Assembly: GCA_927797885.1 (NCBI GenBank)
Contig: OV696605.1
Location: forward strand, 1,587,157-1,651,156
From: Gloeomargaritales cyanobacterium VI4D9
Lineage (GTDB): Bacteria > Cyanobacteriota > Cyanobacteriia > Gloeomargaritales > Gloeomargaritaceae
DNA length: 64,000 nt
Reading direction: 5' to 3'
The position numbers and the translations under genes are program-made. Shown piece after piece: positions 27,330 to 36,234 of this stretch; positions within the stretch are counted from its first letter, which is position 1; the number at the start of each line of letters is the position of its first letter. The notes beneath the pieces are model-generated. The model had not been told where the DNA came from. It worked only from the letters and a program-made list of their open reading frames with translations, and did no database searches.

Positions 27330-29812
27330 GCCGCTTGGTAAATTTCGGTGCGGGTGAAGGAACGACCCTGGTGGGTTTCCCGCTGGGCTAAATCCAGCAA
27401 CCACTGGGCATCACAGGCGGTCACCACATCCTGCCATTCCGGTCGGGTTAAGTCTGCCAAGGTTAAGCAGGTGCCCGTCGTCGCTCGTCCTTTACCAAAA
27501 CTGAGGCTGAGCAAGGGGTCCGTTTGCCAGTTCAAGCCAATTTCCACCGGTTCCCCGTCCGGCAATACCCCCTGCGCCAACCGAGTCGTGCCGTGGGGAT
27601 AGGGTGCAGGCGGACGCAGGGTGAGGGAGTTGAGAATCACCCCCAGGGAACTGCCCGCCATCAACGCCGCCGCCCAGGTGGGGGTCAACGCCCAACCCCA
27701 GGGGAGAAACACCCCCGTTGCCAGGGGAATGGCGACCGCATTGTAGAAAAACGCCCAAGCCAGGTTTTGGTAAATTTTTGCCAGGGTGCGTTGGCTCAAG
27801 GTCAAAGCCGCCAGCACATCCCGAAGGTCGTTGTGAGTTAAAACAATGCCCGCACTTTCCAGAGCCACCTGCGTCCCCTGCGCCATCGCAATGCCCACCT
27901 GCGCCGCCATCAACGCCGGAGCATCGTTACTGCCGTCCCCCACCACCGCCACCCGCAGACCTTGGGCTTGCCATTGGTTCACCCATTCCACCTTATCCGC
28001 CGGGAAGAGTCCCCCTTTGACCTGATCCGACCGTAACCCCAGGGTTTCTGCCAGGTATTGCACCACCTCCGGGCGGTCTCCGCTCAGCACCCGCACCTGC
28101 ATCCCCTGTTCCTGCAACGCCTGCACCACCTCGGCGGCTTCCGGGCGCACCTGATCCCGCAGTAGCAGTACCCCCACCGGTTCACCCGCCACCTGCAACG
28201 CCACTAGGGTTTGACCGGGTGCCAGTTCCAGCGGTAATGCTCGCTCCTGCGGCCAACGCCCCAGGGAAACCGGATAACCCGCCACCTCCGCCGTCACCCC
28301 CACCCCCGGCACAGGTTGCATGGCTGTAATCTGCCAAGTGCGGTTAACCGCCGGTGCCCCCTGGCGAATCCCCACCGCCAACGGATGGGTACTCCCCCAT
28401 TCCAACTGGGCGGCCAATTGCCAAAGTTCCGCCTCATTGCTCACCAACGGATGGGGAGTCAGTACTTTCACCTGCTCCACCCGGGGTTGCCCTTGGGTCA
28501 AGGTACCCGTTTTGTCAAACACCAGGCAATTGATCCCCGCCACCTGTTCCAAAATATCCCCGCCCCGGATCAACAGCCCCCGTTGCGCCCCCCGGGTCAA
28601 CCCCACCAAAATCCCCATCGGCGTTGCCAACCCCAGGGCACAGGGGCAAGCCACCACCAGCACCGCCGTCACCCGATGCACCGCCACCAGCCAAGGGTGG
28701 GCCAAATCCGACCAAAACCAGGGTGCCACCACCCCCCAAAACAGCAAGGTTAGCCCGGCGATCCCCATCACTGCGTAGGTAAACCATCCCGCCACCCGGT
28801 CAGCAATGCCTTGCACCGGTGCCTTGCGGGCTTGCGCCGTCAACACCAATTGAATGATCTGCCCCAGACGGGTCGCTCCCCCGGTTGCCGTGACCTCAAC
28901 GATCACCCCATCGCCCACATTCACCGTACCGCTGTACACCGGGTCTCCAGGGATGCGGGTCACCGGCAGGGATTCCCCCGTCAAGGTCGCCTGATCCACC
29001 AGGGTCATCCCCTCCTGAATGACCCCATCCACCGGAAACGTTTCCCCCGCTTCCACTCGCACCCGTTGACGCACCTGCACCTGGTTCAGCGGCACCATTT
29101 CCCACACCCCCTGGGGCGACAGCCAGCGTGCCAGCGGCGGTTGTAGCGCCACCAACCCCTGTAATGCCCGTCCCGCCCGTGCCCGTGCCCGCAGTTCCAA
29201 CGTCTGCCCCACCAACATCAGGGCAACTACCATCACCACCTCTACAAAAAACCGATCCCAGCCCAACTCTGGCAACAGCCACGCCACTGTACTGCCAATG
29301 TATGCAACTGAGACCCCCAATCCCACCAGGGTGTACATGGTCGGTGCCCCACTGCGCCAACTTTGCCACCCGGAAGTCAACATTCCCCGCCCCGGCACCA
29401 ACAGGGTCATCGTCGCCAACAGCCATTCCGTCAGCGGGTGATGGAGCCATGCCCAATGGTGATGCCCCCAGGGGAGATGCCCTAGCCCCGAAATCAACAA
29501 CAATCCCATTGCCAGCGCCAACTGCCAGCCCGACCGCTTGGCAGAAAACCCAGGGCTGTCCCACAGGTGATGGGGTTGACTGGGGAACCCCTGTTGGGTG
29601 AGAAATTGAGCCAATTTTTCTGGGATAACCTGGGTGACATCCGCAACCACCTGGGCTTGCCGGGTCGCCAAATTCACCGTCACCGCCAGCACTCCCGGAT
29701 AGGACTGGAGATGCTTTTCAATGGCACGCACACAGCCGCCGCACTTCATCCCCTCGACATCGAGGACAATGTGCTGGGTTGCCGGAAACGCCGGGGTGGA
29801 AGTCATTGCCAT
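27287..29812 (-). CDS. Copper-transporting P1B-type ATPase, CtaA-like
   Basis: An 841-residue P-type ATPase. An N-terminal HMA domain has GMKCGGC (C24, C27). The membrane metal site is CPC at 389-391, the phosphorylation motif DKTGT starts at 433, and the hinge is GDGSND at 625-630. GMKC-x-GCV resembles cyanobacterial CtaA, which imports copper for plastocyanin, more than PacS. The last membrane segment ends near 733. About 105 hydrophilic residues follow, which is unusual because most members stop there. The 3' end overlaps DUF1997 by 43 bp. There is an ATG at 29812 and another at 29806. Confidence 0.92.
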   Translation of the reverse strand: MAMTSTPAFPATQHIVLDVEGMKCGGCVRAIEKHLQSYPGVLAVTVNLATRQAQVVADVTQVIPEKLAQFLTQQGFPSQPHHLWDSPGFSAKRSGWQLALAMGLLLISGLGHLPWGHHHWAWLHHPLTEWLLATMTLLVPGRGMLTSGWQSWRSGAPTMYTLVGLGVSVAYIGSTVAWLLPELGWDRFFVEVVMVVALMLVGQTLELRARARAGRALQGLVALQPPLARWLSPQGVWEMVPLNQVQVRQRVRVEAGETFPVDGVIQEGMTLVDQATLTGESLPVTRIPGDPVYSGTVNVGDGVIVEVTATGGATRLGQIIQLVLTAQARKAPVQGIADRVAGWFTYAVMGIAGLTLLFWGVVAPWFWSDLAHPWLVAVHRVTAVLVVACPCALGLATPMGILVGLTRGAQRGLLIRGGDILEQVAGINCLVFDKTGTLTQGQPRVEQVKVLTPHPLVSNEAELWQLAAQLEWGSTHPLAVGIRQGAPAVNRTWQITAMQPVPGVGVTAEVAGYPVSLGRWPQERALPLELAPGQTLVALQVAGEPVGVLLLRDQVRPEAAEVVQALQEQGMQVRVLSGDRPEVVQYLAETLGLRSDQVKGGLFPADKVEWVNQWQAQGLRVAVVGDGSNDAPALMAAQVGIAMAQGTQVALESAGIVLTHNDLRDVLAALTLSQRTLAKIYQNLAWAFFYNAVAIPLATGVFLPWGWALTPTWAAALMAGSSLGVILNSLTLRPPAPYPHGTTRLAQGVLPDGEPVEIGLNWQTDPLLSLSFGKGRATTGTCLTLADLTRPEWQDVVTACDAQWLLDLAQRETHQGRSFTRTEIYQAAQHWRWSWRRHQRN

Positions 29813-29906
29813 CAGGAAAAATCCGCTCTTAGATTAAATGTACTTAAAGGCACTGGTACTAAATAGGTTACTAATACTTTATTTTAATAATATAGTAATT
29901 ACTACA

Positions 29907-30168
29907 GGGCACTTCTAAAAATAGGTCGCAGGGGCGTAGCCTCCGTCTTGATGCTTGATAGCCTGCGTGGCGTAGCCATTAGTATGGGGATTTTAGCGAA
30001 ATATCGTAGTTTCAAACAAGTTTGCGACATTCGCCTTTACCTACACCCCCTGTCTTAAAGGGAGGGAACCTTTATTGATTTGAACAATCATAAATCCCAT
30101 CGTGGGAATGCCCATATTAGCCAGAACCAAGGGCGGGAACCGCTAACTTTGAATTGATAGAGGTGCCC
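29907..30168. repeat. Family E repeat, 262 bp, composite
   Basis: The element is bounded by GGGCACTTCTA and TAGAGGTGCCC (10 of 11 bp inverted). It contains a Gln-like... none coding: inside are a GTCGCAGGGGC core, a TTCAAACAAGTTTGC segment shared with 44070-44100 in reverse, and from 30063 a GGGAACCTTTATTGATTTG block shared with 57611 and 57845. It looks like several repeats joined. The intergenic stretch 29813-30353 holds no gene I can see. Confidence 0.55.
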
Positions 30169-30258
30169 TATCGCCATCCTAAACGAGAATGGAACAAAGG
30201 TCGCAAGGACAGCAACCCCATACTTAGTTCTACAGAATTGTTGTTGGTTAATCACAGC
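30169..30258 (+). repeat. Family A MITE-like repeat, strongly degenerate
   Basis: TATCGCCATCCTAAACGAG, a GTCGCAAGGACAGCAACCCC core and GTTGGTTAATCA match family A at many positions but not exactly. It directly abuts the family E element. Confidence 0.5.
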
Positions 30259-30353
30259 GGATAGATACGCCCTATAATAATTAGGGGGTTAGAGAATCAA
30301 GCCACGAACAATTTAGTCCAGTTAATCCGAGTATATTTCCCCTGATTTTCCCT

Positions 30354-31511
30354 ATGACCCTTGGGAGTGCCCCCCGGATCAAATGTCCCCGTTGTAGTTA
30401 TGACCAGAACCCCGCCAGTGCGACCCACTGTGAAATTTGCAATGTTCCCCTCAAAAAACGCTCCCCCTCACCCTGGATACTCTTAGCTTTGGTCGCTGCA
30501 TTGGTGGGAGCCGGGGGTTACTGGTTGTTCACCCGCCGCCCTGCCCAGGTTGTAACCGAGTCCGTTGTTTCCCCACCGCCTCCAACGCCAGACATTCCCA
30601 ACCAAACGACTGCCCCTATCCCCAACAATTCACCGGGTCAACTGCGAGCCACCTTGGCGGGTCACACGGGCTACATCAATGCGGTGGTTTTTACTCCGGA
30701 TGGACGCTATTTGTTCAGTGCCAGCGAGGACAAGACGATCCGGGTTTGGGAGGTGGCGACGGGCAAAGCCTTGCGTACCCTGGTGGGGCATCGCCAGGAA
30801 GTGCTGGGGATGGCGGTCACCCCGGATGGGCGTACCCTGGTCAGCGGCGGCAAGGACAATCTCATCAAAATTTGGGATGTGGCGACGGGCGAGGAACGGC
30901 AAACCCTGCGGGGACATGGGTATTGGGTCACCTCCATTAGCATCCACCCCCAGGGCAAAACCTTTGCCAGCGCCAGCTACGACCGCACCGTGCGGCTGTG
31001 GGACATCAGCGGCAAACCCCTGAATACCCTCAAGGGGCATGGGGACATTGTACTCTACGTGACCTACAGCCCCGACGGTCAAACCCTGCTCAGTGCCAGC
31101 GTGGATCGTACCATTCGCATTTGGCAGGGGGGACAACTGCGCCACACCCTCACGGGTCATACCAGCGACGTGAACTGGTTGGCTTTTACCCCCGACGGTC
31201 AAGCTTTCGTCAGCGTCAGCCGGGATGCCACCCTCAAATACTGGAATCTCAACACCCGGCAAGCAGTGAAAACCCTCACCGGTCATGTGGGGGAAATCTT
31301 TACTGTCGCCGTACATCGTAATGAAAAATGGGTCGCCAGTGCCGGTCGGGATCAGGTCATTCGCCTCTGGGACTTGACCCAAGGGCAAGAAATCGCCCAA
31401 CTGCGGGGGCACACAGGCTGGATTTATGGGATCAATTTCAGCCCCGATGGTCGCCTGCTTGCCAGCGGTAGTGTGGATAAATTGGTCAAGTTGTGGAGCA
31501 TTAACCCCTAA
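30354..31511 (+). CDS. Zinc-ribbon / single-TM / WD40 repeat protein
   Basis: A 385-residue protein in three parts. Residues 10-30 form a zinc ribbon (CPRC ... CEIC). Residues 41-60 are a membrane helix (WILLALVAALVGAGGYWLF), followed by a Pro/Thr-rich linker. Seven WD40 repeats from about 95 to the end would form one complete beta-propeller (each unit GH ... D-x-T-[IV]-R-[LV]-W). The zinc ribbon would be cytoplasmic and the propeller probably periplasmic by the positive-inside rule, with basic residues KKR before the helix. It is likely a protein-interaction platform at the membrane. The partner is unknown, and no adjacent operon partner is evident. Confidence 0.9.
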   Translation: MTLGSAPRIKCPRCSYDQNPASATHCEICNVPLKKRSPSPWILLALVAALVGAGGYWLFTRRPAQVVTESVVSPPPPTPDIPNQTTAPIPNNSPGQLRATLAGHTGYINAVVFTPDGRYLFSASEDKTIRVWEVATGKALRTLVGHRQEVLGMAVTPDGRTLVSGGKDNLIKIWDVATGEERQTLRGHGYWVTSISIHPQGKTFASASYDRTVRLWDISGKPLNTLKGHGDIVLYVTYSPDGQTLLSASVDRTIRIWQGGQLRHTLTGHTSDVNWLAFTPDGQAFVSVSRDATLKYWNLNTRQAVKTLTGHVGEIFTVAVHRNEKWVASAGRDQVIRLWDLTQGQEIAQLRGHTGWIYGINFSPDGRLLASGSVDKLVKLWSINP

Positions 31512-31596
31512 GTGTGGGTGGGTATTTTTATCACAATCGCACTTGAATTGTAAGTACAAGTTTTATTCTTAAAAAGGCAAAGGTCTGATGGCATCG

Positions 31597-31775
31597 CCCA
31601 GTAGTGTTGAACCCTGCAACAAAAGTTCATAAATTCGAGTCAGGAAAAACACTTAATGAGAAGATTTTTCATTATAAATGAGAATTTAGCTCCTAAATAA
31701 CAATGTTTTGTATCATCAGGTCAGATGCACATTTTGGCACAAACCCTCAAAATCTTAAGATTCAACACTTCTGGG
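31597..31775 (-). repeat. Family B MITE-like element, 179 bp, copy 2
   Basis: It has the same length as the copy at 3633-3811 but is inverted. The ends are CCCAGTAGTGTTGAA and TTCAACACTTCTGGG. Most of the interior matches with scattered substitutions. No clear target duplication flanks it. It fills most of the gap after the WD40 gene. The rest of 31512-31812 shows nothing else. Confidence 0.75.
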
Positions 31776-31812
31776 CTATGACATATCACCCCATCTGATT
31801 TAACATTTCTTT

Positions 31813-32952
31813 TTACACAGTCTCTAAATGTTCTACCGCTTGTTGAAATTGCTTGAGATTGAGCACCGTATCATCCTGGGGTAAGGGGGGGAAATTGAGG
31901 GAAAGTAAATAATAATAATCCACACCAACCTGACTGGCCAACACCCAATAATAACTGGGAATGGACTCACTGGGAAATATCTCTAAAACCCTCGCTCCCG
32001 GTGGGCACCAAGCAATATTGGTCAACCCTGCACCATGCAGTCCAATTACCCGTTTGGCTTGAGAAAATAAACTCACTTGCTCTAAAAAACTCAAATCCTC
32101 TAGCCAACAAGGCACGTATCCCAAAGGCGTTAAATAGTCTAAAATTTCTGCCTCGTTTAACACACGTCTGCGACTGGCTTTGGAACGACTGATATAAATC
32201 TTTTCAATTTTAGTTGCTGTGGTATCTCGGTGGGGTAGAAATGTCTCCCTTAAAAAATCAATGCGCCAGCGGTACTGTGCCCGGGGAAATTGGGGCATGA
32301 CCACCAGCGGACTGGCTAAAGTGAAATAATGATAGGTGTAAATAATTTGGGATGGATTAATACCTAATATATCTAACGTGATGGCTAATTTTGGACTTGG
32401 TTCATCCACCAAAAAGGAGTCAATTTTCGACCAGATATGCCCATGTTTTAACAGATGAATCCGGGGTAGTACATCCGTCAACCAATGGTAATAATTCATA
32501 CCACCGCCGCCAATACCCAATACGGCAATCGTTTTTTCAGTAGGAATTGCCCTGGGGAATTTGTGATAGCAGGCTTCATTCTGTTCCGGCTGGTTTGCCC
32601 ATTGGCGAGAGGAATCATGAATCACCTTGCCATCGTGAGCAATGACACTGCCCACCGACTGCCGACCACTTAATACCGTAGCCTTGGGAAGACTAACCCA
32701 ATAACTTTCCGGCATGGTGACGGTTGTCCAGTAAAAAGCCCCGTGCGGTTGGGGATAAATGGAACGGGGAACCGGGTAATGTTCCTGATAGGTTGACCAG
32801 TAGGGGTAATAGCACAAACCTGGTAGCCCCTCCTGCTGGTAATGTTGATAATAATCCCAGGCACTTGACCAATACCCTTGCGCCGGAATGTTACCGACCA
32901 GGGGGGTTAGTAATTTACGCCAAGTGCGCTGAATTTTATCACCTAATTTCAT
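31813..32952 (-). CDS. Glycosyltransferase family 61 protein
   Basis: 379 residues with the GT61 (DUF563) core in the C-terminal half: KIYISRSKASRRRVLNEAEI, the conserved GLHGAGLTNIAWCPPG loop and VLEIFPSE. Family members transfer xylose, arabinose or GlcNAc to glycans. The donor here is not known, though the window encodes a UDP-xylose pathway (ugd, uxs). The ATG at 32952 is preceded in frame by a TTG. No signal peptide is visible, so a cytosolic or membrane-peripheral role in surface glycan synthesis is inferred. Confidence 0.85.
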   Translation of the reverse strand: MKLGDKIQRTWRKLLTPLVGNIPAQGYWSSAWDYYQHYQQEGLPGLCYYPYWSTYQEHYPVPRSIYPQPHGAFYWTTVTMPESYWVSLPKATVLSGRQSVGSVIAHDGKVIHDSSRQWANQPEQNEACYHKFPRAIPTEKTIAVLGIGGGGMNYYHWLTDVLPRIHLLKHGHIWSKIDSFLVDEPSPKLAITLDILGINPSQIIYTYHYFTLASPLVVMPQFPRAQYRWRIDFLRETFLPHRDTTATKIEKIYISRSKASRRRVLNEAEILDYLTPLGYVPCWLEDLSFLEQVSLFSQAKRVIGLHGAGLTNIAWCPPGARVLEIFPSESIPSYYWVLASQVGVDYYYLLSLNFPPLPQDDTVLNLKQFQQAVEHLETV

Positions 32953-33004
32953 CAAAGTTTGGGGAATGTTTTAATGTTTTACGGATATGCTACGGATAGA
33001 TTGA

Positions 33005-33670
33005 TCATTGATTTGCCAAATCCTTCGGTTGATTTTTTCCCAAAAAGTACGCTGTGCCAATTCCCAACATAAAACCGATAAGATGCCCCCACCAAGCCAC
33101 CCGGGGGTCTTGCGGTAATACCCCCCAAATGAACCCCCCATAATTCACCAAAACAAATACGGAAATCACCAGGGGAATGATCCGGCGTTCTTGCCAGCCA
33201 ATCCATAGTAAATAACCAAATAATGTATAAACAACGCCGCTTAAGCCATGCACGGGTTGTGGACCAAGCAACCAACAGCAAAAACCACCCCCTAACCAAC
33301 CCACCAAAAGCGTAATCCAATAGTCTCGAAAACTTTGGATTAAGATTAACCAACTAAAGATAATAAAAGGAATGCTATTGGCGATTAAATGGGCAAAATC
33401 CGCATGGGAAAAAGCAGAAAAGATAATACCAGGTACACCGATCATGTGCCGGGGAATGATGGGCAGGTTCCACCGTCCGGCAAAGGCAATTTGGTCAATG
33501 ATCTGTTGCCCCCAGGCAATGGCTAAAAAATAAAAAGGGATGGCGAACCGATTGGAAATGGGGCGTTCTTGTACCGGCGAAGCATCAGGACTGACACGGG
33601 CGGATTGGGATGAGAGTTCTCGCTCCAATTTACGAAGCTTGGCTTGAATTTTGGGGTCGGGTTCGCTCAT
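33005..33670 (-). CDS. Rhomboid family intramembrane serine protease
   Basis: A 221-residue membrane protein. A cytosolic, charged N-terminus of about 40 residues is followed by six hydrophobic segments. Catalytic features are GLSG with Ser144, His196 in WWGHLIG, and the oxyanion motif H94-x-x-x-N98. The family cleaves substrates inside the membrane. The substrate is unknown. It lies 52 bp upstream of the GT61 gene on the same strand, possibly in the same transcript. Confidence 0.92.
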   Translation of the reverse strand: MSEPDPKIQAKLRKLERELSSQSARVSPDASPVQERPISNRFAIPFYFLAIAWGQQIIDQIAFAGRWNLPIIPRHMIGVPGIIFSAFSHADFAHLIANSIPFIIFSWLILIQSFRDYWITLLVGWLGGGFCCWLLGPQPVHGLSGVVYTLFGYLLWIGWQERRIIPLVISVFVLVNYGGFIWGVLPQDPRVAWWGHLIGFMLGIGTAYFLGKNQPKDLANQ

Positions 33671-33797
33671 GAATTTTTAGCAATATCTGCCTGGGGGTTT
33701 ATTAATTTAAGTTAATGCTAATCCAGGAGCTAAGGAAACCGCAATCCCAAGGAAATTAAAATTAAATTACTATTTCCTCGCTGTAATCAGATACACC

Positions 33798-34211
33798 ATG
33801 CCCAAGGCGTTACTCTGGTCGTTAATTTCTGGAGGGGTATGTCTGATGTTGGGCATTCTGATTGCCTTGGTATGGGGACAGCGCCGCCCTGCCGCTGACC
33901 AGCGTTTGACCTTTTCCCCTAGCCCAACGCCGAGTCCAGTCGTGACCAACCCTACGGTGCCGGTGGCAGGCAGGGGTGGGGTTGTCGCTGGGGTGCCGCC
34001 ACAGCCGCCCGTCCAACCGCCGATTACCCGGGCAGGAGTCGCCTTGGTCTTTGACCCACCCTCCAATGTGCGAGCATCTCCCAATGGGCAAATTATCTGT
34101 GCGGTGCGGGAAAAAATGATGATTAACCTGTACGAACGCCAGGGGTTGTGGTACCAAACCGATGTGTGCGGGCGCATGGGTTGGATTCACCTCAGCCAGT
34201 TAAAGTTCTGA
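33798..34211 (+). CDS. Membrane-anchored bacterial SH3-type domain protein
   Basis: 137 residues. An N-terminal membrane anchor (LISGGVCLMLGILIALVWG) is followed by a Pro/Val-rich linker of about 45 residues. The C-terminal domain is SH3-like (SNVRASPNGQIICAVREK, then GLWYQTDVCGRMGWIHLSQL). Such domains bind peptidoglycan or partner proteins in the periplasm. The two Cys of the domain could form a disulfide. Its end overlaps the convergent ABC ATPase gene by 20 bp. Confidence 0.82.
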   Translation: MPKALLWSLISGGVCLMLGILIALVWGQRRPAADQRLTFSPSPTPSPVVTNPTVPVAGRGGVVAGVPPQPPVQPPITRAGVALVFDPPSNVRASPNGQIICAVREKMMINLYERQGLWYQTDVCGRMGWIHLSQLKF

Positions 34212-35211
34212 GTTCCAAGCGTTGCCCGGTCTGGGCGTGAAAGGTATAACAATGGCTGGTCGGTAACACCAACCCGACGCATTCCCCAACGGTAGGCAAG
34301 GTCTGGGTTTTGACCCACAGGCTGACGGCTTCGGATTGCACCTGTACCAGGGTGACATCCCCCAGGGGTTCGACGACGACCACTTGCCCTCGGAGCATCC
34401 CCGCGTCTGGGCTGGTGAGGTGAATGGCTTCGGGGCGGATGCCGATGGTTATATCCGGGGGCACATTGGGCAAGGAGCGGGCGGGTAGAAAGTTCATGGG
34501 GGGATTGCCCAGAAACGAGGCGACGATTTGGTTGGCGGGTTGCTGGTATAGGGTTTGGGGCGTGCCCACCTGCTGGATTTGCCCTTGGTGCATGATGACC
34601 AACTGCTCCGCCAGGGTCATGGCTTCGGTTTGGTCGTGGGTGACGTAGAGGGTGGTGATTTTTAACTGCTGGTGCAGGCGTTTCAGTTCCGCCCGGGTCT
34701 GGTCCCGCAGGCGACTGTCCAGATTCGACAGGGGTTCATCCATCAAAAATACCTGGGGAGAACGCACCATCGCCCGCCCCAAGGCCACCCGCTGTTGTTG
34801 ACCGCCGGAGAGTTGCCCCGGTTTTTGCCTCAGCAGGGGGGTTAATCCCAGCAATTCCGCCACCCACTGCACCCGCTGTTGCCGCACCGCCGGGGGCACC
34901 CCCCGCATTTTCAAGCCAAAGGCTAGATTCTCCGCCACGCTCAGGTGGGGGTAGAGGGCGTAGTTTTGAAACACCATCGCCACATCCCGTTCCCGCGCCG
35001 GCACTTGGTTCACACACCGTTCCCCCAGCCACAACCGCCCCTCCTGCACCGGCAATAACCCCGCCACCGTGCGGAGCAAGGTGGATTTGCCGCACCCGGA
35101 AGGCCCCATCAACACCCAAAATTCCCCGTCGGGAATCCGCAGGGACACCTCTGCCACCGCCACCTGCCGCCCAAACCGTTGCGTTACCTGCTCTAGCGTT
35201 ACCCCGGCCAT
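34192..35211 (-). CDS. Sugar-type ABC transporter ATPase (UgpC/MalK-like)
   Basis: 339-residue ATPase with Walker A GPSGCGKST at 36-44, the signature LSGGQQQRVALGRA, and LMDEPLSNLDSRLR. A C-terminal TOBE/regulatory region (GIRPEAIHL, then VEPLGDVTLVQV) is typical of MalK/UgpC ATPases serving sugar, glycerol-phosphate or polyol importers. No permease or binding protein is near, so it probably serves several distant permeases. The ATG at 35211 overlaps the kinase gene end by 13 nt. The frame upstream of 35211 is a shadow of that gene. Confidence 0.9.
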   Translation of the reverse strand: MAGVTLEQVTQRFGRQVAVAEVSLRIPDGEFWVLMGPSGCGKSTLLRTVAGLLPVQEGRLWLGERCVNQVPARERDVAMVFQNYALYPHLSVAENLAFGLKMRGVPPAVRQQRVQWVAELLGLTPLLRQKPGQLSGGQQQRVALGRAMVRSPQVFLMDEPLSNLDSRLRDQTRAELKRLHQQLKITTLYVTHDQTEAMTLAEQLVIMHQGQIQQVGTPQTLYQQPANQIVASFLGNPPMNFLPARSLPNVPPDITIGIRPEAIHLTSPDAGMLRGQVVVVEPLGDVTLVQVQSEAVSLWVKTQTLPTVGECVGLVLPTSHCYTFHAQTGQRLELRTLTG

Positions 35212-35855
35212 ACCTGTTGCCACCAAAACGCTACTGCCGCCGTCCCCACCGGTACCGTGAGATTGTCCAGTCCGTAGTAGGAAAAAATCTCCAGCACCGC
35301 CGCCACCCCCGCCACCACCAGCACCAGGGGCGTCCAGCCCAACACACAACCCGCCACCAGCCCCGCCACCCCCGCCATCGTCAGGGAACCCTCCCAGGTT
35401 TTGTGAATCCCCAACAGGGCGTAGGGGTGTTTGCCCCAGCGTTGCCCGACCACGGCGGCCAGACCATCCCCCCAGACCATGATTAAAATGCCCAGCACGG
35501 TGTACTGATAATGGGCGTGGGGCCAAAACCAGGCCATGAGCATGCCGATACTGACCGCATAAAAAAACGTCCCGGCACTGCGGCGGTTGACGCTATCAAT
35601 GCCCGGCAATAGGGGCACCCGGTAGGAAATTAACGTGACAATTGCCGCCAGAATTGCCGCCCCTACCCCCATCCAGGTGGGTACCCGCCACCACCAAGCC
35701 AGCAAAATCACATTCCCCGTGCCAATATGGACGATTTTGCGAATGGTCTCCGGGGCAACCGTGGTTCTCTGCGCCACCACGCCAGCTATCGTCAGCACCA
35801 GTGCCAACCAGGCCGTTACCCCCCCGACAGCCAGCAGGGTCGGGTCTAGGTGCAT
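35199..35855 (-). CDS. Phytol/dolichol/polyprenol-type kinase
   Basis: A 218-residue membrane protein with six or seven hydrophobic segments. It carries the family pattern [17 protein letters not shown] near 46-62 and the CTP-kinase-like [16 protein letters not shown], then [10 protein letters not shown]. Relatives phosphorylate phytol in the tocopherol/chlorophyll salvage pathway (VTE5 type). Other prenol kinases share the fold, so the substrate is not fixed. ATG at 35855 overlaps the ndhO end by 10 nt, and its own end overlaps the ABC ATPase by 13 nt, suggesting translational coupling of the three. Confidence 0.8.
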   Translation of the reverse strand: MHLDPTLLAVGGVTAWLALVLTIAGVVAQRTTVAPETIRKIVHIGTGNVILLAWWWRVPTWMGVGAAILAAIVTLISYRVPLLPGIDSVNRRSAGTFFYAVSIGMLMAWFWPHAHYQYTVLGILIMVWGDGLAAVVGQRWGKHPYALLGIHKTWEGSLTMAGVAGLVAGCVLGWTPLVLVVAGVAAVLEIFSYYGLDNLTVPVGTAAVAFWWQQVWPG

Positions 35856-36058
35856 TCCTCGACCTGATCCAACCGCAACCACACGGGCGGGGTCGGCACC
35901 CGGAATTTCAGCTGCACATAGTCACCCCGGATGTCCAGCACTTCCGCCGGGGATGCAAAGACATAGTCCGACCAGCGGGTATCATTCGCCTGAGCCTCCA
36001 GACTGGCCTCTAGGCGTTCCCGTTGCACCCGCACCAACCCGCCTTTTTTAATTGCCAT
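35846..36058 (-). CDS. ndhO: NAD(P)H-quinone oxidoreductase subunit O
   Basis: A 70-residue peripheral subunit of cyanobacterial/plastid NDH-1, which drives cyclic electron flow and respiration at the thylakoid. The sequence matches NdhO end to end: [19 protein letters not shown], then [11 protein letters not shown], then [14 protein letters not shown]. This family exists only in oxygenic phototrophs, so it is strong evidence for a cyanobacterium. It is the first gene of a three-gene overlapping unit on the minus strand, divergent from the GGDEF/EAL gene, with 176 bp between starts. Confidence 0.95.
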   Translation of the reverse strand: MAIKKGGLVRVQRERLEASLEAQANDTRWSDYVFASPAEVLDIRGDYVQLKFRVPTPPVWLRLDQVEECT

Positions 36059-36234
36059 TCGCCTTTCTCCTAGTTATCTTTCTAATTTTATTACAGCAAA
36101 CCCGGGTCAAACCGGCGAGAATCCCCGAACCGATTGGGTTAAGCTAGGATAAGTTTTGAGGTCACATCCCTAGCTTGACACATCTTGGCTATGCCTGAAG
36201 GCACCACCTATCCTCACGGTCACGGACATCTGCG

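Noticed and set aside
35212-35526. Upstream part of the long frame of the sugar ABC ATPase
   Set aside because: It is Gly-rich shadow sequence from the prenol-kinase gene. The ATPase starts naturally at 35211.
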